A DNA stretch of 64,000 nt from Deltaproteobacteria bacterium (GTDB lineage Bacteria; Desulfobacterota; Desulfarculia; Adiutricales; Adiutricaceae), in the NCBI GenBank assembly GCA_031263485.1, contig JAISFS010000116.1, forward strand, positions 1-64,000, in the 5' to 3' direction. A program made the translations under genes and the position numbers. How positions within the stretch are numbered: position 1 is the first letter of the stretch; each line of letters begins with the position of its first letter. Shown here one piece after another: positions 10,621-20,624 of the stretch. The notes under the pieces are model-generated. The model saw only the letters and a program-made list of their open reading frames with translations, did no database searches and was not told the DNA's origin.

Positions 10621-12141
10621 ATGACCGACTTAATGCGGACGAACGCCGCAAGACCCGAACCCAGGCTTACCGACGAGCAGAAGGCCATCGTGGAGGCGCC
10701 GGAGAGCCGGACGGCCATCACCGCCTACGCAGGGACCGGCAAGACGGCCACCCTCAAGGCGCTGGCGGAGGCCCGGCCCCGCGAGAGGATCCTCTATCTT
10801 GCCTTCAACCGCGCCATGGCTGACGAGTCCAGAATCCTGTTCGCCGCCTGCCCGAACGTGGAAGTCAGGACCATCCATTCCCTGGCTTTCAGGCACGAGG
10901 GCCACCGGTACAGGGACACCCTGGGGGAATTCAGGGCACTGGACATCGCCCCGCTCATCTTCAAGTCCAAGGGGGGGGACTATTCCAGCCACTACGGGGA
11001 AGTCAAGGAGATCCACGACGAGTTCTGCCGGTGGCTCCTGAGCCAGTCCCTGTCCCTGGACGACTTCTTCAAGGAGAAGGGGCGGCCCCGCGTCGCCGGC
11101 AAGGTCAAGGCCGGGGTCAAGAAGCTCTGGAAGGCGTGCGTCGACGGCAAGTTCACGATGCCCCACAACGGCTACCTCAAGCTGTTCCAGATAAACTCGC
11201 GCGGCATGGGGCTGGGATACGCCCGCGTCATGGTGGACGAGGCGCAGGACCTGAACGACTGCATGATAGACGTCATCATGAGCCGCGACTGGAACGTCAC
11301 CCTGGTCGGCGACCCGTACCAGCAGATCTACGGGTTCAACGGGGCCGTCAACGCGCTCGGGAAGGCGGGAACCTACGGTATCGCGAAATATTACCTCACC
11401 AGGTCTTTCCGCTGCCCCGACGACGTGATTTCCAAGGCCAACATGTACCTGAAGCTGATGGGCGCCGAGAAGGAGTTCACCGGCACCGGCACGGCCGCCT
11501 CCAGGAATTCCGCCGACAACATGGTGCTGGCGAGGACGAACGCCGGGGTGTTCGACCACGTGGCCGAAAACATGCGCGACGTCTCGTTCCACTTCAACGG
11601 GGGGTTCGACGGCTACGATTTCGCCGTCCTCCTCGACATGGCCCGCCTGAAGGCGGGGCTGAGGACGTCTCACCCGTTCATCAAGCGGTTCAGGTCGCTT
11701 GCCGCGCTGGAGGAATACGCGTACGCGGTCTGCGATCTCCCGACCATCACCCGGCTGAAGATAGCGGGACGGTACGGCTCCGGGATCTTCTCCGTCTACG
11801 AGGAGATGAAGAGGAGGCAGGCGCCCTACAAGCAGGGCGCCGACGTCACCGTCTCCACGGTCCACAAGGCCAAGGGGCAGGAGGCGTCCCACGTGAGGCT
11901 CGTGGGCGATTTCCTGTCGCTCAACGAGGCGATCGAGCGGCTGGACCGCCTTGTCAGGAACGCCTCGCGCGGACCGGCGGACGGCGGGAACGGCTTCGGC
12001 ATCAACGACACGATGGAGGAGTTCAGGCTTATGTACGTTGCGATCACTCGGACGCTGGACTTCCTCGCCATCCCTGCGGAATACTGCATCGACGGCGCCT
12101 CCATGTCGAGGTTCAGGTCGCTGGCGGCGCAGCTTTCCTGA
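10621..12141 (+). CDS. UvrD/FBH1-like superfamily 1 helicase
   Basis: A 506-residue 3'-5' DNA helicase of superfamily 1. All core motifs are visible: Walker A AYAGTGKT (35-42), LYLAFNRAMA, RTIHSLAF, motif II VMVDEAQDLND, motif III LVGDPYQQIYGFNG, motif IV LTRSFRCP, motif V TVSTVHKAKGQE and motif VI MYVAITRT. The compact length and the GDPYQQIYGFNGA and HKAKG blocks resemble the FBH1-like (F-box helicase 1) branch more than full-length UvrD/PcrA. Roles in restraining recombination or in defence are known for relatives; the role here is unknown. The start ATG has GGGAGG about 11 bases upstream. It is a single gene, convergent with the DUF4116 gene downstream. Confidence 0.9.
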   Translation: MTDLMRTNAARPEPRLTDEQKAIVEAPESRTAITAYAGTGKTATLKALAEARPRERILYLAFNRAMADESRILFAACPNVEVRTIHSLAFRHEGHRYRDTLGEFRALDIAPLIFKSKGGDYSSHYGEVKEIHDEFCRWLLSQSLSLDDFFKEKGRPRVAGKVKAGVKKLWKACVDGKFTMPHNGYLKLFQINSRGMGLGYARVMVDEAQDLNDCMIDVIMSRDWNVTLVGDPYQQIYGFNGAVNALGKAGTYGIAKYYLTRSFRCPDDVISKANMYLKLMGAEKEFTGTGTAASRNSADNMVLARTNAGVFDHVAENMRDVSFHFNGGFDGYDFAVLLDMARLKAGLRTSHPFIKRFRSLAALEEYAYAVCDLPTITRLKIAGRYGSGIFSVYEEMKRRQAPYKQGADVTVSTVHKAKGQEASHVRLVGDFLSLNEAIERLDRLVRNASRGPADGGNGFGINDTMEEFRLMYVAITRTLDFLAIPAEYCIDGASMSRFRSLAAQLS

Positions 12142-12492
12142 TCCCACACGTGTCCCGAGGCGCGTCCCTGCGCCCTCTCGAAGGATGTGCGCATGACCAG
12201 ATGCCGGGTCCGGGTCGTCCGGGGCAACCCAGTCCCCTATCGTATTCGGGGCGAAGGCGGTGATTACTGAGCCGCGGAAGGTTTCAGGACGGGTTGGCCT
12301 GCGGTCACTATCCGGCAGGTGCGTTTCCTGTACGTCAGGGTCGAGTTACCCTGCAGTGAGATGCGACCCTTCGCCTCGTCCGGCCAGATCTTGCCTTTGT
12401 CTTGCCCGCGCTTCGTCCTGCCCGCGCTTCGTCCTGCCCGCGCTTCGCAAGGGCGTGCAGGTGGTCGGCGCCGATTCAGTCGGGACATTGCG
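12142..12492. other. Intergenic region with 16-bp triplicate
   Basis: Convergent gap between the helicase and DUF4116 gene 1. It contains three head-to-tail 16-bp units of GCCCGCGCTTCGTCCT at 12404-12451, the last diverged. No gene is supported. Confidence 0.7.
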
Positions 12493-15400
12493 CTACGCCA
12501 GCCGTGCGCCCTCGCCTGCGGCTTTGACGACGTCCGGGGTCCTCATACTCTCCGGCACGTGCCGGAGAGCTTCCCCGCACTGGCGGACACCGGCGAGAAC
12601 GATTTCCTGAGTCAGCAGTCGGCAGGGCACGTGCTGGAGGGCATTGCCGTCCTTGCGGACCGCCGAGAGGCAGATTTCCGCTGTGACGGCTTCCGGGGGG
12701 ACGAGACGCAGCGACCGGTGGTCCGCTAGGGTAGCGGAGAGCAGCAGTTCAGGGGTCAGAAGCCCAGAAGGCACGTACCTGATAGCATTGCTGTCCCGCG
12801 TGACGGCGGCGAGGCAGATTTCCCGCGTCTTCATGGTCTCGGGCACGTAGGCGAGAGCCATGCCCGACCGGGTTGCGGCAGCGAGGGCGAGATCGGGCGT
12901 CATCGTGTTCTCCGGCACGTAGGCAAGCGCCAGGCCGTCCTGCCCTGCCGCGGCAGAGACGATCTCCGGGGTCTTCCAAGCCTCGGGCACGTAGGCGAGC
13001 GCCAGGCCGTTACGCCTTACGGCGGCGGAACAGAGTGCCGGGGTCAACATGCCCTCGGGCACGTAGGCGAGCGCCAGGCCGTTCTGACCTGCTGCGGCGG
13101 AGCAGAGTTTTGGCGTCAACATGCCCTCGGGCACGTAGGCGAGCGCCAGGCCGTTCTGCGTCGCCGCGGCCAGGCAGAGTTCCTGATCCTTCGCGGCCTC
13201 TGGCACGTGGGCGAGCGCCAGGCCGTTCTGCCTCGCCGCGGCCATGCAGAGTTCCGGCCCCTTCATGTCTTCGGGCACGAAGCGCAACGCCATGCCGTCA
13301 AGCGCCACGGCGGCGAGGCGGATTTCCTGCGTGGCGATGGCGTCGGGGACGTGTCTCAGCGCCGCCCCGGACTTCTTTACGGCCGCGAGGATGATCTCGG
13401 GAGAGGCGAGGGCTTGCGGGACGTGCCTCAACGCCTCGGGGTCCTCCCGGACGGCGGCGAGGCAGACTTCGGGGGACAGGAACCTTTCCGGCACGTCCGC
13501 GAGCGCCTGGCCTTTTTTCCGGACGGCCTCAAGGCAAAGATCCCGTGTGATCAGGCGCGCGGGGACGTGCCTGAGGGGCGTGGGCGGCTCACCTAGTTCG
13601 GAGAGGACCAGTTCCGGCGGCGATTTCGGGAAGTCAGGGTCGGTCGGCTCGTGCGGCCGGCCGCCCTGCCTGACGGCCTTAAGGCAGATCTCTGGAGAAA
13701 CCGTCTTGTCCGGGACGAATTCCAGGGCCAGTCCGTTCTCCTTGACGGCCGCGAGGCAGATTTCCCGGGTCATCAGGCGTTCAGGGACATGCTCCAGGGC
13801 CAGCCCGTCCTCACGGACGGCCATGAGGCACAGATCGGGCGTCAGGAGCTTTTTCGGCACGTACCTTAACGTCCCGCCCGATCGGCTCACGGCGGCAAGG
13901 CAGATCTCCTCCGTCATCTCTTTCCTCGGCACTAGCCTGAGGGTCCAGGGGCTCCCGGAAACGGCGGAGACGCGGAGCGAGGACATCGCAATGAGCTTCG
14001 GCGCCCCTACCGCCCTCCAGGGCGGTATCGCCGACGGTTTTCCGGGCGGCCTGAAGGCAGCGAGGAGCATGTCCTTGTCGATTAGATGCGGCGGAGCGAA
14101 CCTGAGAGCGTACGGGTCCTCGCGGACGGCCTCGAGGCAGATATCCCGGGTCATGAGCCGCCGGGGGACGAAGTCGAGGGCATTTCCGTCCCGGCGAACG
14201 GCGGCGAGCGCGAGCGTGCCGGTGACGTGGCCGTCCGGCACGTTTTCCAAGGCCATCCCTGACTCGAGGACGGCCGCGAGACAGAATTCCGGCGAAAGGA
14301 GATCCGCAGGGACGAAGGCGACGGCCGCGCCATTCCGACGGACGGCGGCGCGGCAGATTTCCGGAGTCTGAAGATCGGGGAGGAGGAGTTTGAGCGCGAC
14401 TCCGTAAGATCGGACGGCCGCGAGGCGCATTTCGGGGGTCTCTTTTAGAGGCGGGACGCAGGCCAGCGCCTCGCCGCTCCGGCGGACGGCGGCGAGCTGG
14501 AGCTCGGGATCGGCCGCCCCTTGCGGCACCTGTCTCAAGGCGCTACCGTTCTCGCGGACGGCGGCGAGGCATACGTCACGGGTCCTCAACTCTTCCGGAA
14601 CGTGCTTCAGGGCCTCTCCCTTGGAGCGGACCGCGGCGAGGCAGATCTCGCGGGTCCTTAAGCCCTCGGGGACGTGTTCCAGGGACTCGCCGTCCGAGCG
14701 CACGGCGGCGACGCAGATCTCCGGGGATTTCACACCTTCGGGCACGAAGGTCAGGGCCGCGCCATTCCGGCGGACGACGGCGAGGCAGACCTCCGGAGTC
14801 TTGATCGAATCCGGTATGTCATGGAGCACCTCGGCGAGGCTTAAAAGTGAGGCTGGACAGAGCTCTGCGGTCTCGAGGCATTTCGGGAGCCTCGAGGCGC
14901 CAAGGCCGTAGGTGCGAGCGGCAGAGCGCCCGATCTCCGGGGTCAGTAGCCTTTTGGGGACCAGGAAGGCCGCGAGGCAGCAGTTGCGGACCGCGGCGGC
15001 GCAGAGCTCCGGGGTGACGAGGGCATCGGGGACATGGCAGAGCGCCAGGGCGGATCTCAGGACGGCGGCGCGGCACAGCTCGGGGGTCACGAGGCGTCGC
15101 GGGACATGTTCCAGCGCGAGACCGTTCTCGCGTACGGCGGCCAGGCAGATCTCGGGGGTGATCAGTTTTTCCGGGACGGCGTCAAGCTCCATCCCGTCGC
15201 GCCGCACTGCGGCGAGGCAGAGCCCGGGGCCGACGAGGTCGCGCGGAACGAGCCTGAGCGCCGGGTTGTCCGACAGCGTGGCCTCCAGGCACATTCCCCG
15301 TGTCCTGTAGCGGTCCGGCACGAATCTGAGCGCCCTGCCGTTCCGGCGGACGGATTCCAGGCAGAGGCGTCGGGTCCTGCCCTCGATGGGCGAGCACTCG

Positions 15401-16353
15401 AGGGCATCGCCGCCGCTCATGACGGCTTCCATGAGGAGTTCCGGCGTCAGGAGCTCAGGGGGCACGAACCTGATTGCCCCGCCGTCATCGCGGACGGCGG
15501 CCAGGCAGATCTCGGCGTCCCTCCTGTCGTAAGGGATCTCGTCGAGCAGGGGGCCGTAGGCGCGGACGGCCGCAAGGTAGAATTCGGGTTCCGCGCGCCT
15601 CGCTGCCCCGAGGTTGAACACCTCCCCGCCACCGCTCACGGCGAGGCGGAGCATTTCGGCGGTCAGGAGGCTCCTGGGGACGTCCTCGATCGCCTCGCCG
15701 CAGTCGCGGACGGCCGCGAGGCAGGTTTCCGGAGTCCTTAAGGCTTTGGGGACGCGCCGGAGCGCGAGGCCGTCCACGCGGACGGCCATGAGACAAAGTT
15801 CGGGAGTCCTGAGCGCGTCCGGGACGTCGCCTATCGCATTCCCGCTCATTCGGACGGCTTGGAGGCAGAGCTCTTGCGTCCTTTCCGCGCTTTTTACGAG
15901 CCCGAGCGCGTCACGCGCGGAGCGGGCGGCATCGAGGAGGAATTCGGGCGTCCTGAGCTTCGCCGGCACATGCCTGAAGGTCTGGACGCTGAATCGCAGG
16001 GCCGCCAGACACATTTCCCGGGTCCTGAGCGGCCTGGGGACGAAGTCGAGGGCCATGCCGTTGCTCCGGACCGCCGCGATGCAGATTTCCGGCGTCCTGA
16101 GCCCGTTCGGGACGAATCCGAGGGCCGCGCCGTCGTTGCGGACGGCAGCGAGGCACAGCTCAGGGGTCCTGATGCTCTCCGGTACCTCTTCTAGCTCGTA
16201 GCCGTCGCCGCGGACGGCCACGAGACAGATTTCCGGCGTCCGGAGCCGTTTCGGGACGGTCGAGAGCATACAGCTTTTCCAGCGAACTATAGCCATGGCC
16301 TCATCGGTGGTCTTGATGGAAGCGACCTTGAACTGTCCGAGAAATTCTTGCAT
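12493..16353 (-). CDS. Giant DUF4116 repeat protein 1
   Basis: The product is 1,286 residues, almost wholly made of about 50 units of 24 residues of the form TPELCLAAVR-x-DG-x-AL-x-x-VP, the DUF4116 pattern. DUF4116 has no known biochemical role. Such arrays are probably helical solenoids that bind partners, but that is inference. A short leader (1-22) carries no signal peptide, so it is probably cytoplasmic. Two non-repeat interruptions lie roughly two-thirds along: a segment before PWTLRLVPRKEMTEEICLAA, and a Pro-rich linker beginning KAVRQGGRPHEP. Both are at the same places in the paralog at 22762. Start choice: ATG at 16353 has AAAGGA 8 bases upstream and lies about 125 nt after a promoter at 16488-16517. 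The upstream in-frame ATG at 16482 would fall beside that promoter's -10 box. Confidence 0.9.
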   Translation of the reverse strand: MQEFLGQFKVASIKTTDEAMAIVRWKSCMLSTVPKRLRTPEICLVAVRGDGYELEEVPESIRTPELCLAAVRNDGAALGFVPNGLRTPEICIAAVRSNGMALDFVPRPLRTREMCLAALRFSVQTFRHVPAKLRTPEFLLDAARSARDALGLVKSAERTQELCLQAVRMSGNAIGDVPDALRTPELCLMAVRVDGLALRRVPKALRTPETCLAAVRDCGEAIEDVPRSLLTAEMLRLAVSGGGEVFNLGAARRAEPEFYLAAVRAYGPLLDEIPYDRRDAEICLAAVRDDGGAIRFVPPELLTPELLMEAVMSGGDALECSPIEGRTRRLCLESVRRNGRALRFVPDRYRTRGMCLEATLSDNPALRLVPRDLVGPGLCLAAVRRDGMELDAVPEKLITPEICLAAVRENGLALEHVPRRLVTPELCRAAVLRSALALCHVPDALVTPELCAAAVRNCCLAAFLVPKRLLTPEIGRSAARTYGLGASRLPKCLETAELCPASLLSLAEVLHDIPDSIKTPEVCLAVVRRNGAALTFVPEGVKSPEICVAAVRSDGESLEHVPEGLRTREICLAAVRSKGEALKHVPEELRTRDVCLAAVRENGSALRQVPQGAADPELQLAAVRRSGEALACVPPLKETPEMRLAAVRSYGVALKLLLPDLQTPEICRAAVRRNGAAVAFVPADLLSPEFCLAAVLESGMALENVPDGHVTGTLALAAVRRDGNALDFVPRRLMTRDICLEAVREDPYALRFAPPHLIDKDMLLAAFRPPGKPSAIPPWRAVGAPKLIAMSSLRVSAVSGSPWTLRLVPRKEMTEEICLAAVSRSGGTLRYVPKKLLTPDLCLMAVREDGLALEHVPERLMTREICLAAVKENGLALEFVPDKTVSPEICLKAVRQGGRPHEPTDPDFPKSPPELVLSELGEPPTPLRHVPARLITRDLCLEAVRKKGQALADVPERFLSPEVCLAAVREDPEALRHVPQALASPEIILAAVKKSGAALRHVPDAIATQEIRLAAVALDGMALRFVPEDMKGPELCMAAARQNGLALAHVPEAAKDQELCLAAATQNGLALAYVPEGMLTPKLCSAAAGQNGLALAYVPEGMLTPALCSAAVRRNGLALAYVPEAWKTPEIVSAAAGQDGLALAYVPENTMTPDLALAAATRSGMALAYVPETMKTREICLAAVTRDSNAIRYVPSGLLTPELLLSATLADHRSLRLVPPEAVTAEICLSAVRKDGNALQHVPCRLLTQEIVLAGVRQCGEALRHVPESMRTPDVVKAAGEGARLA

Positions 16354-16487
16354 GCCTTTGGTCCTTTGCTCTTGGTGAGGTGTTCCAATGCGGAGCGAGA
16401 CAAGGCTATCGGTAGGGAAAGCCGGAAAGCCGCGGCGTGGTCCTGACAACCCGGCGCCAGGTCGTTGAACGGATTCTGACATTATCG

Positions 16488-16517
16488 ATTATAACTGAGT
16501 GATGAGAGTTGAGGCAA
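16488..16517 (-). promoter_or_regulatory. Promoter of DUF4116 gene 1
   Basis: On the minus strand TTGCCT (16517-16512), 18 bases, then a perfect TATAAT (16493-16488). It sets the likely transcript start near 16480 and supports the downstream ATG at 16353 as the real start. Confidence 0.65.
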
Positions 16518-17442
16518 GCGCCCCGCGCCCCCGTCCCCGTAGGAATGTTTGGATGTCGGAAAGTGTGAATGTAGGAAAGATTGGATGCCGGGTTGATGGG
16601 ATGTCGGTCTGTCGGTACAGAGCGGTCAGCGGCAGGGGAAGGAGGAGGCCCTAAAGCTGGCAGGGAGGATGAGTGAACTGGATTTGGCTGGAATGCGAAC
16701 AGTCTGCCGATGGAAGCCTTCGTCTCCATGGACCGGTGTCCGGGTTGGCCTGCCGGCCTTGAAACGGGTTCGGACTCTGATCTGGCAGAGGCAAGGTGAA
16801 GGCTTGCGGAGAAAGGTTCCCCATGAAGTAGGCGAGATCGAAGGGCAGCCGGAGAAAGCCCCGGGCAAGTCGCCGAAAACCAGTCCGGGTTCTGGGCTAT
16901 CGGTCGGTTCCAGGCGTATCATCGAGTTCCTCGGTCCGGTCGCATGAAGGTGCCGCGATGTACGCCATAGAGTCAGGGCAAGATATTTCATGGACATTCC
17001 GCAGATGAGCGGTTTCAATGGGATGTGAAGCGTTGCAGTTTCCTGCGCGCTTGTCGAAGGCTGGTTGGAAGAGGCTTGTTTGTGCCTGAATGCAAGGGGG
17101 ACATGGCCCCGGATAGGGACGAGACGGCACTGGAGGAAAAAATCCCGGAAGGGAATTTCTTCTGCAACAGGTTCAAGGAACGGCATATGAATGATTTATT
17201 TGGAGAAGGATTCCATCAATGCTGTTGCCGTGCCTAACAGCCCCTTGGTCCCCGCTTACGGCTGCCATGCGGTCCCGGCTTCCGGTCGCCATGCGGTCCC
17301 CTCTTCCGGCCGCCATGAGGATCCCTCGTCCTGACTCCCTGCGGCGCACGGGCGAAGCCGGGGGGCGCCGCCGCACATGCCAGCGGGACGGAACCCGACA
17401 TGACGATAGGGGATCCGGCGCCTCGCGGGCTCCCGGGAACCG
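16518..17442. other. Intergenic region, no gene seen
   Basis: Stretch between the divergent DUF4116 gene 1 and the exported protein at 17713. Open frames here lack family patterns. Repeated GGTC/CGGTCCC-like words occur at 17250-17310. Nothing firm can be said. Confidence 0.5.
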
Positions 17443-17471
17443 TTGACATAACAATGATCGGGGCCTATATT
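17443..17471 (+). promoter_or_regulatory. Strong sigma-70-like promoter
   Basis: TTGACA (17443-17448), exactly 17 bases, then TATATT (17466-17471): a near-consensus promoter 240 bases upstream of the exported-protein gene at 17713. Confidence 0.75.
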
Positions 17472-17712
17472 TTAGGGATACGGGGCCCGGCGCCAGGCTT
17501 TTCGTTCACTCCATTCACTCCCCCCATTCCGGCTTTCCGCTCACTCCGCCGGGTCCGCGTTCAGCCAGATCCGCCATGGGAGCTCGTCTTGGTCCCTGAA
17601 CGTCCGGGCGGCGCCGCGCTTCCGGGCTGAGTCGGTCGATCGTGCCGCCTGAAACTGTGTCCAGGTTTTTTCGTTTTGCTGGGGGGCCTCAAACATTTCG
17701 AATGGGGGGGAC

Positions 17713-18786
17713 ATGAGCCAGCTTCTCCGGTTCCGTATTCTTGCCGCCCTGACGTTTGCGGGCCTCTGTCTGGTCGCGGTCGGGCTCGGCGCGGACGATG
17801 CGAACGGGGAAAGGATCGCCGGTTCTGCGATCCGCCCTGAAACCGTTTTGCCGAATCATGACTTGCCGGCGCCTTTAGCCGCGCTTTCGCCTGCCGACGG
17901 CGAGGGCGGTCCTCCGCCATACGTCCGCTGGGAGTTCAGCCACCCCGCGTACCACAGCAACGGCCCCGTCATAGTGGAGCTCTTCCTGGTCTCCGGGGAC
18001 GGATCGCCGCTGGAGGACGCCTCCTGGTTCTATCGGGCCACAAATCTTTCGAGCTATCGGAGTGTCGTCGAATCCGGCGAGGCTCCGGTCCTGCGGGCGG
18101 GGACTTTCGAGGCTGGACCTGCGGAGGGCGGCGAGTTCGCCCGGGAGGCGAGATGGCCTGCGGGGATTTTCAGCCCGGTGGTGACGGAGGGCGGCAGGGC
18201 CCCGAGCGATCTGAGGCTGATCCTCTCCTCGGGGGGCTACATCAAGGCCGAGGTGATGGGTGCGGCGACCGTGCGCGGTGTCCGGTGCTACGCCCAGACG
18301 GCCATGCTCCTCGTAGGCGACTCCCCCGGCGGGACGCGCCTCCAGTCCAACGCCGCCGACCCCCGCTGGCCCTCTTTGGCGGTAGGCGGGCCGGGCAACG
18401 TCTACTGGCCCCAGACCGGCGAGACCTACACGCTCGGCGCTCCAGGCGGGTCTCTGTCAGGGCCGGTCTGGGCCTGGCGGGACGGGGGACCCGTGCCCGG
18501 GGAGTTCGGGGAGGCGGAGGACGGGGTGAACTTCACCCCGGCAGCCGACCCGGAGCTCTCGGGTCACTCGACCGCGGCCTCCAAGCCAGTTTTTTTCGTG
18601 ACGGGGACGGCGGACGGCGGGACTCTCGCCTACACGTTCTACGTGCATCGCCCGCGCTACGCGGCCATGGACGTGCCCCTGGGCATGGGGGTGGCGGCGG
18701 CGGCGTTCGCCGTGACGGGTCTGGGTATCCTGGGTTGCCGGCTTGTCGGCAGGAGGGGGCGGCATCGCGCCTCCGCGGTCGCATAG
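17713..18786 (+). CDS. Exported protein with C-terminal membrane anchor
   Basis: A 357-residue protein I do not recognise. Residues 1-26 form a signal peptide (LRFRILAALTFAGLCLVAVG). A roughly 280-residue extracytoplasmic region rich in Gly, Pro, Trp and Tyr follows, probably beta-rich. A C-terminal transmembrane helix (about 322-345) ends in a basic stop-transfer tail (GRRGRHR). This gives a type I topology with nearly all the protein outside the cytoplasm. The start ATG has a GGGGGGG stretch just upstream, and a near-consensus promoter lies at 17443-17471. It lies between the two DUF4116 giants on the opposite strand. An adhesin-like or envelope role is possible, but nothing in the sequence proves it. 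Confidence 0.75.
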   Translation: MSQLLRFRILAALTFAGLCLVAVGLGADDANGERIAGSAIRPETVLPNHDLPAPLAALSPADGEGGPPPYVRWEFSHPAYHSNGPVIVELFLVSGDGSPLEDASWFYRATNLSSYRSVVESGEAPVLRAGTFEAGPAEGGEFAREARWPAGIFSPVVTEGGRAPSDLRLILSSGGYIKAEVMGAATVRGVRCYAQTAMLLVGDSPGGTRLQSNAADPRWPSLAVGGPGNVYWPQTGETYTLGAPGGSLSGPVWAWRDGGPVPGEFGEAEDGVNFTPAADPELSGHSTAASKPVFFVTGTADGGTLAYTFYVHRPRYAAMDVPLGMGVAAAAFAVTGLGILGCRLVGRRGRHRASAVA

Positions 18787-18849
18787 TGGCCCAGGTCCGC
18801 CGGCAGGCCTCCGGCGCCTGCGGCGCCGAGGAAAACGTCTGCGGCTCGT

Positions 18850-19460
18850 TTTGCCAGGTGCGCTTCGCCGGGCCGTCTTCCGGACGCCATGCCCGTCGCC
18901 CGCATGCCCTCCCGATTGAGTTCAGTCTCCCCTGCCGGGCCCGTGAGAAGAGCTCGAGGGCGGTATCTGCGTTGCCGAGACGCGGTCTGGCGCATCCCAG
19001 GAGGTTCATGGGCCTCAGCACGTCCGCGTTGTCCGGCCCAGGCGCCTGCGGTGATCCGGGCGAGGGGGAGATCGGGGTTGCGGCGAACCCGATGTCGCCA
19101 TCCCCGTAGAGACAGATCGAGAGGACGTCCACGGCCTCAAGGAAGGCCGCCCTTGTGGGGGGCTGAGCTGCGGAGGAGATCCGCGTTCTCGCCGGTCTCC
19201 GGCCCGAGAGCCTGCAGCGCGTCCGCGGCGAGGGAGATGAGGGATTTCCGGTCATCGGACGCCCGGTGTCGCCAGGGGGCATCGATCCTCTCGCACGAAA
19301 GCTTCCAGGCGGAATTCTCGTTCGCCGCATCCCCGCTTTGCCCGCCCGCCGGGCACCTATTGCGAAAGGCCGTGTCCAAAGGCGCGCTTGCGTCAGCATC
19401 GGCATGCCGAAACGCACTTGAACCCCGCAGGTCCGGCTGATCCGCTGCCATGGCCGCAGG
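18850..19460 (-). pseudogene. Decayed TPR-like gene
   Basis: On the minus strand, two frames carry pieces that read as one tetratricopeptide protein. One ends around 19137 with LISLAADALQALGPETGENA. The other runs from about 19150 to 18930 with RAAFLEAVDVLSICLYGDGD and later DVLRPMNLLGCARPRLGNAD, TALELFSRA. The second resembles the TPR gene at the right edge (63.7 kb: DPDTLRALETLAYALE). The frame changes between the pieces, and a Pro/Ser-rich stretch splits the second. No intact start is visible. The call is tentative. Confidence 0.35.
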
Positions 19461-19712
19461 CATTGCCCGAAAAGCAGGCCAGACGGCGGGAGACAGGGAG
19501 TTCGAATGGCGGACCGCGCAGTCCGGGGCGTGCGGCCTGGCTGTCTGGGGGACCTGACGTTCCTGGATGCCGAAAGCCTGCCTGCCGGCTCGCTCATGCC
19601 GCAGAGGCTAGACGGGGTTACGGTCTTCGGCGGGAATCTGCGAGGCAGCGCCGGTCCGAACGTTTTGTAAGCCGGTGAGCGTGCCGTCTCGGGAAATCGG
19701 GCGAAGTGACTT

Positions 19713-19741
19713 TTGACAGCGGTCGGACGCCGGGCTATCAT
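19713..19741 (+). promoter_or_regulatory. Strong sigma-70-like promoter
   Basis: TTGACA (19713-19718), 17 bases, then TATCAT (19736-19741). It is near-consensus and points toward the small exported protein at 20214, giving a long leader of about 465 nt. Confidence 0.7.
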
Positions 19742-20213
19742 TAAGGGGAACGGTTAAGCCGATCGTCCAGAGGAGCGACCGGTCCGAGAGAAACGGCAAT
19801 GTCGGCGGAACGGCTTCCGACGGCAAGCCTCCCCGCGACTGCATCTTCGGTGGCGCGAAAGCGGCGGGCCCCGCCACTGGCGATCCCGAATCCAGATCAT
19901 GGGGCAGAAAACGGCTGCGAGGGTGACCCGCCATGCCGTTGCGGCCTGCGCACCCGGCCGCAACGGACCTTCCGGCGTCCGCTGACTCGAATGGCGGTGA
20001 CCTGCCTGAATTCCGGCATCGTTCTCGCCTCTGACGTATGCCCTGACGTTGCGGGACGCCTCGGGCAAAGTTCCGGTCTCGAACGGGCAGGGGATCAGCC
20101 CGGCGCCTTTCTCGTAGCCCGGAAACCTTCGGGCCTTCTTGCTTAATGCCTTCGAAAAAAATCCGCGGGCGTATCTGGATCTGCCCCGAAACGCCCTATC
20201 GGGAGGTGTCTTC

Positions 20214-20624
20214 ATGACCATTGCGCGTTGCCTTGAGACTGTGAGACGTCCGGCGGCCCTTCTTGTTGCCGCCGCCCTGCTCTTTGGGATGGCCGCCGCC
20301 TCGTCCGGCCAGGGGCCCGGCGCGGACGGGCCGGAAGCGGATCGTTCGCGGTCCGGAACAGACGGATCTGCCGGGGCGGGCGAAGGCCAGGAACTTCAGG
20401 CCGGCGACGGCGGCATGACGCCGGGTACGGAAGTCCAGGAGACGGCTAGGTGGATAGTGACGGTCAGCCTGGTCCCGAGAGGGTCCGGTACGCTGTCGCA
20501 GTCGCAGGTCACCGTGACGGCGGGATCCGAAGAGGAGGCCAGAAGGAAGGCTGTTGAGGAGACCAGGGACAGGAAGCCCGGCAACAAGGTCTCCGCGGTG
20601 TCGGCGAGAAAGATCCGCGGGTAG
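20214..20624 (+). CDS. Small exported protein
   Basis: A 136-residue protein with a signal peptide (residues 1-33, PAALLVAAALLFGMAAAS) and a Gly/Ala/Asp-rich linker. A short C-terminal domain of about 60 residues is predicted as two strands and a helix (ARWIVTVSLVPRGSG, then GSEEEARRKAVEETRD). I do not recognise the family. The start is the ATG at 20214 with GGGAGG about 7 bases upstream; a longer frame to 20139 adds 25 residues and hides the signal peptide. A strong promoter lies upstream at 19713-19741. Confidence 0.65.
   Translation: MTIARCLETVRRPAALLVAAALLFGMAAASSGQGPGADGPEADRSRSGTDGSAGAGEGQELQAGDGGMTPGTEVQETARWIVTVSLVPRGSGTLSQSQVTVTAGSEEEARRKAVEETRDRKPGNKVSAVSARKIRG

Larger units (their letters stand above)
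18787..20213. other. Intergenic region with TPR remnant and promoter
   Basis: Apart from the minus-strand TPR remnant at about 18850-19460 and the promoter at 19713-19741, I see no supportable gene. Confidence 0.45.
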
